A stretch of DNA of 25,172 nucleotides from Porticoccaceae bacterium. GTDB taxonomy: Bacteria > Pseudomonadota > Gammaproteobacteria > Pseudomonadales > Porticoccaceae. Under the pieces are notes generated by a model. It did no database searches. It saw only the letters and a program-made list of their open reading frames with translations, and had not been told where the DNA came from. The first letter of the stretch is position 1. The number at the start of each line of letters is the position of its first letter. Both the position numbers and the translations under genes were made by a program. This document shows, one piece after another, positions 9,601-16,416 of this stretch. Location of the stretch: NCBI GenBank assembly GCA_019090225.1, contig JAHRWI010000116.1:1-25172 (forward strand). Reading direction: 5' to 3'.

Positions 9601-9647
9601 GCCAGGAGACGACAAAAGTTTTTGTTGAGCGTTATCCCGCTGCTTAA
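6630..9647 (+). CDS. Hybrid sensor histidine kinase with two receiver domains and an HPt domain
   Basis: This is a 1005-residue inner-membrane phosphorelay protein. In order: TM1 (about 13-32), a periplasmic domain of about 160 residues, TM2 (198-218), HAMP (about 219-272), a coiled coil, and HisKA with phospho-acceptor His327 in M-S-H-E-I-R-T-P. Next come an ATPase domain with N-L-I-G-N-A-L-K-F, D-T-G-I-G-I and G-G-T-G-L-G-L-A, receiver 1 with Asp618 (L-I-L-D-Y-H-M-P-G), receiver 2 with Asp774 (F-M-D-C-Q-M-P-E-M-D-G), and a C-terminal HPt with His947 (A-H-S-L-K-S-G-S). All catalytic residues appear intact, so a full His-Asp-His relay is possible. No output domain or adjacent response regulator is seen, so a regulator elsewhere would receive the phosphate. 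No PAS domain is visible; the periplasmic domain is not one I recognise. The start overlaps the binding-protein stop, which suggests the two act together. Confidence 0.95.
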   Translation: MAMPSFSLITKVNLASIGLLLLGGGAFLAVALSNYSQSAHQALFTKGVEIATIAAKNSEYAIYTQNKGEFESISADLLLNQSLVRVEIRNQEHNLLFARTTVTEQSMPTYKRASSALIELGQVVSEIYDLAGNSTEYSVIEVPVFDAPVFDDDILAEAGDITPQDISQSEKNNIIGYIRIALSQADLHRDISEFFLRMIFVGVMIFITSAFLNIYIIRIISKPLARLNAATEDISSGDFDNRLVIETNDEFGELGRAFNAMADSLQSSKKQVQEYQRTLEVKIEERTEELSVKNERLEVVLEEAESARENAEQANRAKSEFLATMSHEIRTPLNGVLGMTDILSRTELNNEQKRFLDVISSSSDALLGLISDILDFSKIEAGKLELNYSRFDLREFLEELVCSFAGLAQEKDVELICHVVPQCSLIVEGDSARLRQVLSNLIGNALKFTSEGTVKLRVDLMNKLENDQATLRFEVEDTGIGIEKENAKHIFEKFRQADGSTTRVFGGTGLGLAIGRSLINAMGGDIFVDSEMGKGSTFWFDLTMPAEDKQQYLNGRNAGVTGLRVLIADDLAINREIIKDQLSAWGASGFEVEGGSECIQALQLARQSGANYDVLILDYHMPGMDGLEVARHIRQDSSLRGLKIIMLSSVSDTISPQEARSLGIDSRLLKPVRQSDLYNSLMDLAGANSAYKTGVPKRRKPRPEVSPEKTGVETFNKIAAHVAPRVLLAEDAPVNQEVALLMLDSLGCDTTLAENGREALDACQSQQFDLVFMDCQMPEMDGYEATRAIRQFENNEGKNTSLPVVALTANVVDGDREACIVAGMDDYLSKPFTRDKLAAVLEKWIVDYNPLSRESAAELAVADSTIDSPVSNGATFPIDQNLIESLGGVALLDPSVLEKYVEMDPDGTKGLLQRVLSVYLNTLPDYLVNTTTAGREQDVDQLREVAHSLKSGSENVGAMRIAALSREIEARARDNSIQGVDELLELLESTCQETTKVFVERYPAA

Positions 9648-9722
9648 TAATGTCGCCTGGGCGAGGCTCTTGCTAAGTTCCTAAAATAAATCTAAAGCTA
9701 TATTTTCCCCTGTACTCGCCGA

Positions 9723-9750
9723 TTGATAGCTGTATTATCTTTTCCATAGT
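9723..9750 (+). promoter_or_regulatory. Candidate promoter for the CoA-transferase gene
   Basis: TTGATA (9723-9728, five of six matches) and CATAGT (9745-9750, four of six) are separated by 16 bp in the 223-bp gap after the kinase gene. Transcription would begin near 9757, giving a leader of about 110 nt. The short inverted repeat TCGC-CTGG-GCGA near 9652 just after the kinase stop lacks a T-run and is at best a weak terminator. Confidence 0.35.
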
Positions 9751-9870
9751 TTTTTCCTCGCCAATATCCCCCTAATAATTAAATGGCGATAAGAGTTCTG
9801 GAAGGCAGCTATTTTAGTAGAGAAGCAAGATATCCATATTAATAAATAAAAGTCACTGGAGGCGACAATT

Positions 9871-11106
9871 ATGACTGATAAACATGTACTCGATGGTGTT
9901 CGGGTTCTGGATTTCACGCAACACCTGGCAGGTCCTACGACGACCCGGTTAATGGCGGAAATGGGTGCCGAGGTAGTCAAGGTGGAGTTGGCCCCAAGGG
10001 GTGACCAGGTACGTAGTGTTGGCTACGTAAAAGGTGGTCGTTCAGCGTATTTTTTATCTCAGAACCGAGGTAAAAAGAGCCTTTGCTTGGATCCGAAAAC
10101 GGAAGACGGGCAAAAGATATTGCGTGACCTTATCCCTCAGTTCGACGTGCTGGTAGAAAACTTTGCTCCGGGGGTGATTGGTCGTATGGGTCTGGATTGG
10201 GAGACTGTACACGAGATAAACCCCCATCTTATTATGTGTTCCATTTCGACTTTTGGTCAGACTGGGCCATTGGCACATCGCCCCGGTTTTGATTATATCG
10301 GCCAGGCTTACGCCGGTGTGACCGGTTTGATCGGTGAGAAAGATGGCCCGCCGATTCTGCCGATGGTCGCTATGGGTGATGTGATGACCGGTGTGCATGG
10401 TTTGGCGGCGATCAATGCCGCTTTGTTTCGCCAGGCCAAAGGTGGGCCAGGGCAGCATCTGGACATTTCTTTGCTAGATAGTTACTTCCACTGCCATGAA
10501 TCCAGTGTCGCGATGATCAGCGGCAGCGAAGGTCGCTTTGAGCCACCACGAGGTGGTTCACACAGTCCGGCGATGTCGCCTCTGGGTGCCTTTAAAGGCC
10601 ATGATGGTTACATCATTATTATCGCGGTCTTACACCAGTGGGATGCTTTGCTGGAAGTAATGGGTATGCCTGAGCTCGCCACTGATCCGCGTTTTGCGAA
10701 AATTAATAACCGCGTTAAGAATCGGTATGAGCTGGTGGATATTATCGAAGGCTGGATTATGAGTTGTGACAGTGATGCCGATGTCATTGCTAAACTTGAA
10801 GAAAAACGCATTCCCGTGGCACCAGTGCTGACTCTTAAAGAAGCCATGGAGCATCCCCACTTAATTGAGCGGGGCACAGTTCGAACCGTCACTGAGCGTG
10901 GTTTTGGTACCTTCCAGATGCCGGGCATGCCGCTACGGTTTTCTGAGTACGCCAATGATCTGGATCTGCAAGCACCTTACCTGGGTGAACATAACCGGGA
11001 AACACTGAAAGATTTACTGGCCTATTCGGATGATCAAATAGATCAGTTGGAGCGGGATGGTGCGATTAAGGCAGAGGCTATTCCTGACGATGTTGCGGCC
11101 GGGTAA
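9871..11106 (+). CDS. CaiB/BaiF (family III) CoA-transferase
   Basis: This 411-residue enzyme belongs to the family that moves coenzyme A between carboxylic acids, such as formyl/oxalyl-CoA, carnitine and bile-acid CoA transferases. Diagnostic features are the N-terminal V-R-V-L-D-F-T-Q-H-L-A-G-P, M-G-A-E-V-V-K-V-E, the L-V-E-N-F-A-P-G-V loop, D-Y-I-G-Q-A, and the catalytic aspartate Asp170 in M-G-D-V-M-T-G. Length is normal for the family. A strong ribosome site (GGAGG at 9858-9862) supports the ATG. It appears to be transcribed alone, with a convergent small gene downstream. The acyl substrates cannot be assigned from sequence and no catabolic partners lie beside it. Confidence 0.93.
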   Translation: MTDKHVLDGVRVLDFTQHLAGPTTTRLMAEMGAEVVKVELAPRGDQVRSVGYVKGGRSAYFLSQNRGKKSLCLDPKTEDGQKILRDLIPQFDVLVENFAPGVIGRMGLDWETVHEINPHLIMCSISTFGQTGPLAHRPGFDYIGQAYAGVTGLIGEKDGPPILPMVAMGDVMTGVHGLAAINAALFRQAKGGPGQHLDISLLDSYFHCHESSVAMISGSEGRFEPPRGGSHSPAMSPLGAFKGHDGYIIIIAVLHQWDALLEVMGMPELATDPRFAKINNRVKNRYELVDIIEGWIMSCDSDADVIAKLEEKRIPVAPVLTLKEAMEHPHLIERGTVRTVTERGFGTFQMPGMPLRFSEYANDLDLQAPYLGEHNRETLKDLLAYSDDQIDQLERDGAIKAEAIPDDVAAG

Positions 11107-11115
11107 TAGTTTGCC

Positions 11116-11147
11116 GTTAGCGTCTGCTAATTTCGAATCAGACTAAC
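11116..11147. terminator. Possible bidirectional hairpin between convergent genes
   Basis: GTTA plus GTCTG (11116-11126, with a 2-nt bulge) can pair with CAGAC plus TAAC (11139-11147) around a 12-nt loop. It sits between the CoA-transferase stop and overlaps the 3' end of the opposing small gene, where a shared terminator is expected. There is no T-run on either side, so termination is only a guess. Confidence 0.25.
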
Positions 11148-11463
11148 TGTCCTCAACGCCCAGCTGAGCTTCAGGATCAACATGGGCTACAGGATCATCC
11201 CAGTTGGCCATTGAGAACGCCGCTGTGCCATCACTAGCCTGGTTGTCATCAGCGATTTCATAGGCGGCGCGCCAGTCCTCCGGGGGCTGGGCTTTGAGGA
11301 TTATCATCTGTTCCCAGATGTCAGAGTCGAACTCACCTATTTCACCATTCACATACTGGACTTCGATATAGCCTTCCTGCTCATCTATGGCGACAATCTC
11401 GAACAGTGCGTCATCTTCGACATCCTGATACCAGTCATTGAGTTGTGGCAGTATTTTAGCCAT
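11143..11463 (-). CDS. Small acidic conserved hypothetical protein
   Basis: This 106-residue protein is rich in Asp and Glu, with no signal peptide or membrane segment. I chose the ATG at 11463 rather than upstream in-frame codons because GGAGG lies 5 bases before it on the minus strand (11469-11473). The protein then begins M-A-K-I-L-P-Q-L-N-D-W-Y. The pattern of short beta-like segments (LFEIVAIDE, GYIEVQYVNG) followed by an E-F-D-x-D-I-W helix resembles a small DUF annotated in many gammaproteobacteria (possibly DUF6763). I cannot verify that, and no function is known to me. It is convergent with the CoA-transferase gene, with a 36-bp gap. Confidence 0.75.
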   Translation of the reverse strand: MAKILPQLNDWYQDVEDDALFEIVAIDEQEGYIEVQYVNGEIGEFDSDIWEQMIILKAQPPEDWRAAYEIADDNQASDGTAAFSMANWDDPVAHVDPEAQLGVEDS

Positions 11464-11529
11464 GGGTACCTCCGGTTGTTGTTCTAAGCGTCCTGCTACT
11501 TTTTGGGTGCTCGTGTAGTATTGCATCAA

Positions 11530-11895
11530 CGTCTTTTTTTAAGCGACATTAATACGTCATTGCTATGAGTTGAACATATCACTGGAAGGCAATCAGATCA
11601 TCAAGCTCGAACAGGCAAAACGCTTTCCTCTGCGTTAGATCAAACTAAACTGCATTACAAAAAGTGCTCATCACATTGATATTAAAGTTCGTTTGGTTTT
11701 GGGTAAATTCCGATCAGTGATATGTCTAAACCTGCAAATAGAAAACCCGTCTAAGGAAATCTCTACCGTCTGGACGTTGACAGCCCCCATCTGGCTGCCT
11801 AAGGTCGCGCTTATCAATACAACAATCAAGATAACTTTTCGAATAACACCATCCGTGGCTTATAACGAGTGGGCTATTAAGGAGTGAGCTATAAA
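11530..11895. other. Intergenic region upstream of nagZ
   Basis: About 430 bp between the divergent small gene and nagZ must hold promoters in both directions. A perfect TTGACA occurs at 11777-11782, but only a poor -10 (TAAGGT) lies 17 bp downstream. TATAAC at 11861-11866 is a better -10 with a poor -35 (TTCGAA, 11838-11843), and would give a leader of about 23 nt. A 64-codon plus-strand frame at 11693-11887 overlaps these elements and has no recognisable features. Two imperfect 15-bp tandem copies at 11867-11881 and 11882-11896 span the nagZ ribosome site. Confidence 0.45.
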
Positions 11896-12924
11896 ATGAC
11901 TGCGGGACCTTTAATGCTCGACCTGGTCGGAACTGAACTCAGTAACGACGAGCGTGAGTTACTGCTGCGCCCAGCGGTCGGCGGGGTGATTTTCTTTGCC
12001 CGTAACGCTGCATCGAGAGATCAAATTGCTGCTCTTAGTGCCGAGATTAAGGCGCTCAGACCGGCCTTATTACTCGCGGTTGATCAGGAGGGTGGTCGGG
12101 TACAACGCCTGCGTGAAGGCTACTCTCTGTTACCGCCCATGCAGCTGCTTGGTGATTTGTATCGACGTGACGAGGAAGAGGGCAGTCAGTTGCTTCACGA
12201 TTGTGGCTGGCTAATGGCTGCTGAGGTAATTGCTAGTGGTATCGATTTTAGTTTCGCTCCGGTACTAGATCTGGATCGCGATCATTGTGAGGTGATAGCT
12301 AATCGAGCCTTTGGTGATGAGCCAGCGCTAGCTTCCCGAGCCATACAGTATTTTATTGACGGCATGCATGAGGCGGGCATGGCTGCTACGGGCAAACATT
12401 TTCCGGGTCATGGCGGCGTTGTTGGTGACAGTCATCTCGAAACCCCTGTCGACCCACGGGAGTTGGAAACTCTGCGCGAGCACGACTTGCAGCCCTTCAA
12501 GATATTAGCGCCATCCCTACAGGCGGTGATGCCAGCGCATATTGTGTTTCCTAATATCGACGCTCAAGCAGTAGGGTTTTCAGACTTTTGGTTGCAGGAA
12601 ATATTACGCAAGGAGCTGGATTTTCAGGGCCTTATATTCAGCGACGATTTATCGATGAAGGGCGCGGATGTGGCTGGAGGTTATCAGCAAAAAGCGGCCC
12701 TGGCGCTAGCCGCCGGTTGCGATATGGTTTTGGTATGTAATAATCGCGCGGGCGCTTTGAGCGTGCTTGAATTTCTCGAAGCGCGAGTGATAAACGATGA
12801 TGACACTCGTTCGACTGTCGATAATCTCAGTGCCATGAAAGCCCAGCGTAGCTGGGTATGGTCAGAGCTAGAAACCAATGCTCGTCGTCAGAGTATTATT
12901 GAAACCTTAAAACGAATTGTCTAA
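11896..12924 (+). CDS. nagZ: Beta-N-acetylhexosaminidase NagZ (family 3 glycoside hydrolase)
   Basis: NagZ removes N-acetylglucosamine from 1,6-anhydro-muropeptides in the cytoplasm during peptidoglycan recycling. The 342-residue protein shows G-P-L-M-L-D-L-V-G-T-E-L at the start, V-G-G-V-I-F-F-A-R-N, the D-Q-E-G-G-R-V-Q-R-L sugar-binding segment, K167-H-F-P-G-H-G with the catalytic His/Asp loop, and F-S-D-D-L-S-M-K-G-A (Asp250/251, one being the nucleophile). The ATG at 11896 fits the family and has AAGGAG 11 bases upstream. A GTG at 11884 would overlap its own ribosome site. It starts a plus-strand run with an MscS-type channel and thioinosine phosphorylase. nagZ near the phosphorylase and mfd is an arrangement I recall from Pseudomonas. 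Confidence 0.95.
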   Translation: MTAGPLMLDLVGTELSNDERELLLRPAVGGVIFFARNAASRDQIAALSAEIKALRPALLLAVDQEGGRVQRLREGYSLLPPMQLLGDLYRRDEEEGSQLLHDCGWLMAAEVIASGIDFSFAPVLDLDRDHCEVIANRAFGDEPALASRAIQYFIDGMHEAGMAATGKHFPGHGGVVGDSHLETPVDPRELETLREHDLQPFKILAPSLQAVMPAHIVFPNIDAQAVGFSDFWLQEILRKELDFQGLIFSDDLSMKGADVAGGYQQKAALALAAGCDMVLVCNNRAGALSVLEFLEARVINDDDTRSTVDNLSAMKAQRSWVWSELETNARRQSIIETLKRIV

Positions 12925-12976
12925 TGACGATCAGCGATTCACTCCTATTAAGTCTCCTATAAAGCAAGGCGCTTAG

Positions 12977-14092
12977 ATGCTAGATACCTTTGAAAACTGG
13001 CTTGTTGGAATGACAGGTACTTCATCCGTGTGGTGGATAGAAATATTCATTATTGTTTTTGTCGTGTTGTTACTCGGCTATGCGGTCAATAAAGGCTTTG
13101 CCTCGTTGGACCGCCATGCGCGAAAGACCCGGAATGTTTGGGATGACGCTCTGGTAGAGGCCAGCCGACAACCCGCTGTGTGGCTGGTGTGGGTGGTGGG
13201 TGTTAATTTTGCGGCGGGTATCGTTGCTCGGGTTATGGAATCTCCCTGGTACGATTTTGTCGAGCCGGTAAACCGGGTTGCGGTGCTGTTTCTCGGTGCG
13301 CTATTTTTAGTCAATTTCATCAAACGCGCTGAACAGAATCTCGTCGATCCGGCCTACCTGTCTGATCCCTACGATGCCACTACGGTCAGGGCGGTGGGCA
13401 AGCTGGCCCGAATTTCAGTGATCATCACCGTGACCTTGATCGCTATGCAATTATTTGGCTATAGCATCGGTGGTGTTCTTGCTTTCGGCGGCATAGGTGG
13501 CATAGCGGTAGGTTTTGCTGCAAAGGATTTATTGGCCAACTTCTTTGGTGGCCTGATGATTTATCTTGATCGGCCTTTTTCGGTGGGTGACTGGATTCGC
13601 TCGCCGGATAAAGAAATCGAAGGCACGGTGGAGGACATCGGCTGGCGCCTAACCCGCATCCGTACCTTTGATAAGCGGCCTTTGTATATTCCCAATGCCA
13701 TATTCACCAGTATTTCGGTAGAAAATCCCTCACGTATGCTCAACCGCCGAATCTATGAAACCATCGGTGTGCGCTACGATGATCTCCCGGGTGTTAATGA
13801 CATTGTCAGCGACGTTAAAACCATGTTGGAAAACCACCCGGATATCGATGCCACGCTAACCTTGATGGTTAATTTCAATCAGTTTGCCGCTAGCTCTCTG
13901 GACTTTTTTATCTACACGTTTACCAAAACGACTGACTGGGTTCAATTCCACGAGATTAAACAGAACATTTTATTAAACATCGCGGCAATTATTGAATCCC
14001 ACGATGCTGAAATAGCCTTCCCAACATCCACTCTGCATATTGTCGGTGAGCCTCCCGAAGCCCTTGTAACTGAACCCCCTGGGGTGAGTTAG
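12977..14092 (+). CDS. MscS-family mechanosensitive channel (YnaI-like)
   Basis: This 371-residue inner-membrane protein would release solutes when membrane tension rises. Several N-terminal hydrophobic helices precede the conserved pore helix and beta domain: F-G-G-I-G-G-I-A-V-G-F-A-A-K-D-L-L-A-N-F-F-G-G, then D-R-P-F-S-V-G-D-W-I-R-S-P-D, G-T-V-E-D-I-G-W-R, P-L-Y-I-P-N and S-V-E-N-P-S-R-M. The closest E. coli protein I can recall is YnaI, which shares these segments nearly word for word. It has a longer N-terminal membrane region than MscS itself. AAGG lies 7 bases before the ATG. The stop is immediately followed by the GTG of the phosphorylase gene (TAG|GTG), so they are cotranscribed. Confidence 0.93.
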   Translation: MLDTFENWLVGMTGTSSVWWIEIFIIVFVVLLLGYAVNKGFASLDRHARKTRNVWDDALVEASRQPAVWLVWVVGVNFAAGIVARVMESPWYDFVEPVNRVAVLFLGALFLVNFIKRAEQNLVDPAYLSDPYDATTVRAVGKLARISVIITVTLIAMQLFGYSIGGVLAFGGIGGIAVGFAAKDLLANFFGGLMIYLDRPFSVGDWIRSPDKEIEGTVEDIGWRLTRIRTFDKRPLYIPNAIFTSISVENPSRMLNRRIYETIGVRYDDLPGVNDIVSDVKTMLENHPDIDATLTLMVNFNQFAASSLDFFIYTFTKTTDWVQFHEIKQNILLNIAAIIESHDAEIAFPTSTLHIVGEPPEALVTEPPGVS

Positions 14093-14866
14093 GTGGCAGA
14101 GCTATTTGACCTGCCAGCCATTATCGGCGGCAGCGGTTTGCAAGCGATGCCCGGTTTAGACATCACAGAGCGTGTCGATATTGATACCGCCTGGGGTAAA
14201 CCCTCCAGCCTGATTACGGTCGGTCAGCTGGGCGGGCAAAAGGTATTATTCCTGGCCCGTCACAGCGATGAGCATGGCATTCCTCCGCACAAAGTAAATT
14301 ATCGTGCCAATATCGCCGCCCTTGCTGAGCTGGGTGCCAGTTGCATTTTTGCATTTAATGCGGTCGGCGGAATTAATGACGGCCTGGGTGCTGGTAGCTT
14401 GGTGGTGCCCCAGCAAATTGTCGATTACACCTGGGGTCGGGAGCACACTTATTCCGACTCTAGCGACGTGGCCCTGAACTATGTGGATTTTACTGAGCCC
14501 TATGATGCTGAACTTAGAACCGCATTAATTGATGCAGCCGTGCAGAGTGGCTGTGATATCGCCAGGCAAGGTGTTTACGGTGCGACCCAGGGGCCACGAC
14601 TAGAAAGCGCCGCCGAGATCACCCGTATGGAAAGAGATGGCTGCGATATTGTCGGTATGACGGGTATGCCTGAAGCCGGACTGGCCCGGGAGAAAAACCT
14701 GCCCTATGCCTGTTTGGCTCTGGTGGTTAATCCTGCCGCCGGGAAGTCAGGTCGCTTGATTAGCTTTGAAGAAATTACTCAGGTGATGGCTGAACGCATG
14801 CCGCTGGTGAATACTGTTCTGGCTGAGGCATGCAACTCAGCTTTGGTAACGCAGAAGCACACCTAG
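14093..14866 (+). CDS. S-methyl-5'-thioinosine phosphorylase (MTAP/PNP family)
   Basis: The enzyme splits methylthioinosine into hypoxanthine and methylthioribose-1-phosphate, salvaging the methylthioadenosine by-product of polyamine synthesis after its deamination. The 257-residue protein has I-I-G-G-S-G-L near the start, the phosphate-binding R-H-S-D-E-H-G-I-P-P-H-K-V-N-Y-R-A-N, F-N-A-V-G-G-I, G-A-T-Q-G-P-R-L-E-S-A-A-E-I and G-M-T-G-M-P-E-A. It closely resembles P. aeruginosa PA3004, the characterised thioinosine-specific member, including V-V-N-P-A-A-G-K-S. That is why I prefer this over methylthioadenosine phosphorylase. The GTG start directly abuts the upstream stop. Specificity is inferred from resemblance. 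Confidence 0.88.
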   Translation: MAELFDLPAIIGGSGLQAMPGLDITERVDIDTAWGKPSSLITVGQLGGQKVLFLARHSDEHGIPPHKVNYRANIAALAELGASCIFAFNAVGGINDGLGAGSLVVPQQIVDYTWGREHTYSDSSDVALNYVDFTEPYDAELRTALIDAAVQSGCDIARQGVYGATQGPRLESAAEITRMERDGCDIVGMTGMPEAGLAREKNLPYACLALVVNPAAGKSGRLISFEEITQVMAERMPLVNTVLAEACNSALVTQKHT

Positions 14867-14870
14867 CAGC

Positions 14871-15344
14871 GTGGAAGATATTGCCCCGTGGACTTTTTTT
14901 GATGTCTTATTAAGCCCTGAAGGCGGTTTGATTGGCCTGGCTTTAAGTAGCTTCCTGTCGGCGACGGTGTTGCCGGGTAGCTCCGAAGTGCTGTTGCTCT
15001 TGTTGGTCGATCAAAACCAGATAAGCCTTGTTGCGTTACTGACCGTTGCCAGCCTGGCCAACACACTGGGTGGCATGTCTACCTATTGTCTGGGCCGCTG
15101 GTCCGAACAAGCGCTTGTCAAGCGAGGTAAATATAAGGAGCCTTCATCGCTGGCTGTGGCAAGGGTACGGCGTTGGGGTATCCCCATCTTGTTGTTGTCC
15201 TGGGTGCCGCTGATCGGTGATGGTTTATGTCTTGCCGCCGGTTGGCTCAGGTTAGCCTGGCTACCCAGCCTGGTGGCTATGCTGATAGGTAAAACTGCGC
15301 GTTATTGTGCCCTGGTGTATGGGCTACAAGTTTTTTTGAACTGA
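14871..15344 (+). CDS. YqaA/DedA-like small inner-membrane protein
   Basis: This 157-residue hydrophobic protein has about four membrane segments and the DedA-related features S-S-F-L-S-A-T-V-L-P-G-S-S-E and A-N-T-L-G-G-M-S-T-Y-C-L-G-R. The latter matches the YqaA-type subgroup of the SNARE-associated/VTT superfamily. Members are thought to be membrane transporters or lipid-handling proteins, but no function is established for this type. It begins with GTG four bases after the phosphorylase stop, so it ends that operon. Its last codons (TTG AAC TGA) run into the CTGAA microsatellite, so the stop codon is part of the first repeat unit. Confidence 0.85.
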   Translation: MEDIAPWTFFDVLLSPEGGLIGLALSSFLSATVLPGSSEVLLLLLVDQNQISLVALLTVASLANTLGGMSTYCLGRWSEQALVKRGKYKEPSSLAVARVRRWGIPILLLSWVPLIGDGLCLAAGWLRLAWLPSLVAMLIGKTARYCALVYGLQVFLN

Positions 15345-15400
15345 ACTGAACTGAACTGAACTGAACTGAACTGAACTGAACTGAACTGAACTGAACTGAA
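15337..15400. repeat. Pentanucleotide microsatellite (CTGAA), 12.8 copies
   Basis: Twelve perfect CTGAA units (15341-15400) follow a partial TGAA, with no interruption. The plus strand has TGA stops in every frame, so slippage cannot change the upstream protein, whose stop lies in the first unit. The tract ends 52 bp before the start of the downstream hydrolase gene. Repeat-number changes would alter spacing in the leader or promoter region of that gene. The minus strand is open through the tract, but only as a frame of about 29 codons. Confidence 0.97.
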
Positions 15401-15452
15401 TGCATGTCATCGCGTTACCTCAACTAAGACCATATTAAGAAGAGACCAGGTA

Positions 15453-16349
15453 ATGAAAGTGTTTATCAATAAGCAGCGCTACAGTAGTGGTTTGTCAGCG
15501 GTGCAAATGACCTACGTGTTGATGTTGGCCATTGCTATCCCCGCGCTGGTCTATGTGTATTTTACCTATAGCTTCAGCGGTGAATATATCGAAGCCCAGG
15601 TTTTTATGTATCCAGAGACCTACGCTGCCGATGAACAATGCCAGGCTCGCGGTGGTCAAGTGGCAAGCCATGAAATCCTGCATTCTAAAAACAACATACG
15701 CTTTAATGTCACGACACCGACAAACTATCGCAGCGATTTTGCCCATCCTTTATTAGTGGTTTGGGCGCCTTCGGGTTTTAACGAGAAGTTATCAGAACGG
15801 TTTATTGGCTTCACGGGACTGGCTACCAAACAGGGTTATATCGTGGTTCATGCAGCCAGTGTGCCGCTGGGTATGAAAGCCCTGGGTGAATTGGCGACTA
15901 TTCCCGGCGAGGTCATGGCCAGATGGTGTATTGCCGCCGATAAAGTTTATTACACCGGTCACTCCGATGGCGGCACGGTGTCTAATGCCCTCGCAGTGAT
16001 GGCAGAGCGGCGCACCACGCCCGCAGCGATTGCGCCCAGTGCCATGGGCATGCAGGGCAAAGATATGTTCGCTTACGAATGCCCCGACCCGACCAATGTT
16101 ATGTTGATACACAATCAGGGCGATAATCATTTTCCTGGTTATGGCAGTGAGGTGGCAGCCTGGTGGGCCAATTGTAATCAGTGCGGTGAGTCGAGTGTCT
16201 CAGAGGCTCATCCTGATTGTGTTGAATACCAGGCATGTGCTGACGGGGTGAGGACATTGTTTTGTCAGGCCGAGGGCAATCACGCTCACTGGCCAGGCTT
16301 TCGTCACGATGTGATGGGTTTTTTCGATGAGCGTAGGGGAAAGCTGTGA
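15453..16349 (+). CDS. Membrane-anchored alpha/beta hydrolase (LpqC/PHB-depolymerase-like esterase)
   Basis: This 298-residue protein has an N-terminal membrane anchor (about residues 18-41) and a hydrolase domain likely in the periplasm. The nucleophile motif G-H-S-D-G-G places Ser171. Asp224 in H-N-Q-G-D-N-H-F-P-G-Y-G and a histidine in E-G-N-H-A-H-W-P-G (277 or 279) complete a likely triad. The layout resembles the LpqC/feruloyl-esterase/polyhydroxybutyrate-depolymerase group (COG3509). The domain carries many cysteines, including N-C-N-Q-C-G and D-C-V-E-Y-Q-A-C, which suggests disulfides and an oxidising compartment. AGG lies 6 bases before the ATG. A candidate -10 (TATTAA, 15433-15438) lies between the microsatellite and the start, without a good -35. 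The substrate is unknown. Confidence 0.85.
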   Translation: MKVFINKQRYSSGLSAVQMTYVLMLAIAIPALVYVYFTYSFSGEYIEAQVFMYPETYAADEQCQARGGQVASHEILHSKNNIRFNVTTPTNYRSDFAHPLLVVWAPSGFNEKLSERFIGFTGLATKQGYIVVHAASVPLGMKALGELATIPGEVMARWCIAADKVYYTGHSDGGTVSNALAVMAERRTTPAAIAPSAMGMQGKDMFAYECPDPTNVMLIHNQGDNHFPGYGSEVAAWWANCNQCGESSVSEAHPDCVEYQACADGVRTLFCQAEGNHAHWPGFRHDVMGFFDERRGKL

Positions 16350-16416
16350 GATTCTGTTCTAAGGCTTGGGCGATACCCCTTAATCGATAAAGCTTAAGCG
16401 GAGAGGAGTAAATGCT

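Noticed and set aside
11693..11887. 64-codon plus-strand frame upstream of nagZ
   Set aside because: It overlaps the nagZ promoter and ribosome-site region, has no family features, and ends inside the tandem duplication. It is more likely chance.
15337..15400. CRISPR array
   Set aside because: The repeat unit is five bases with no spacers, so it is a microsatellite.
15324..15410. Minus-strand open frame running through the CTGAA tract (ATG near 15410)
   Set aside because: It gives only about 29 codons of Phe-Ser-Ser-Val-Gln repeats with no ribosome site and then a stop, so it is unlikely to be translated.
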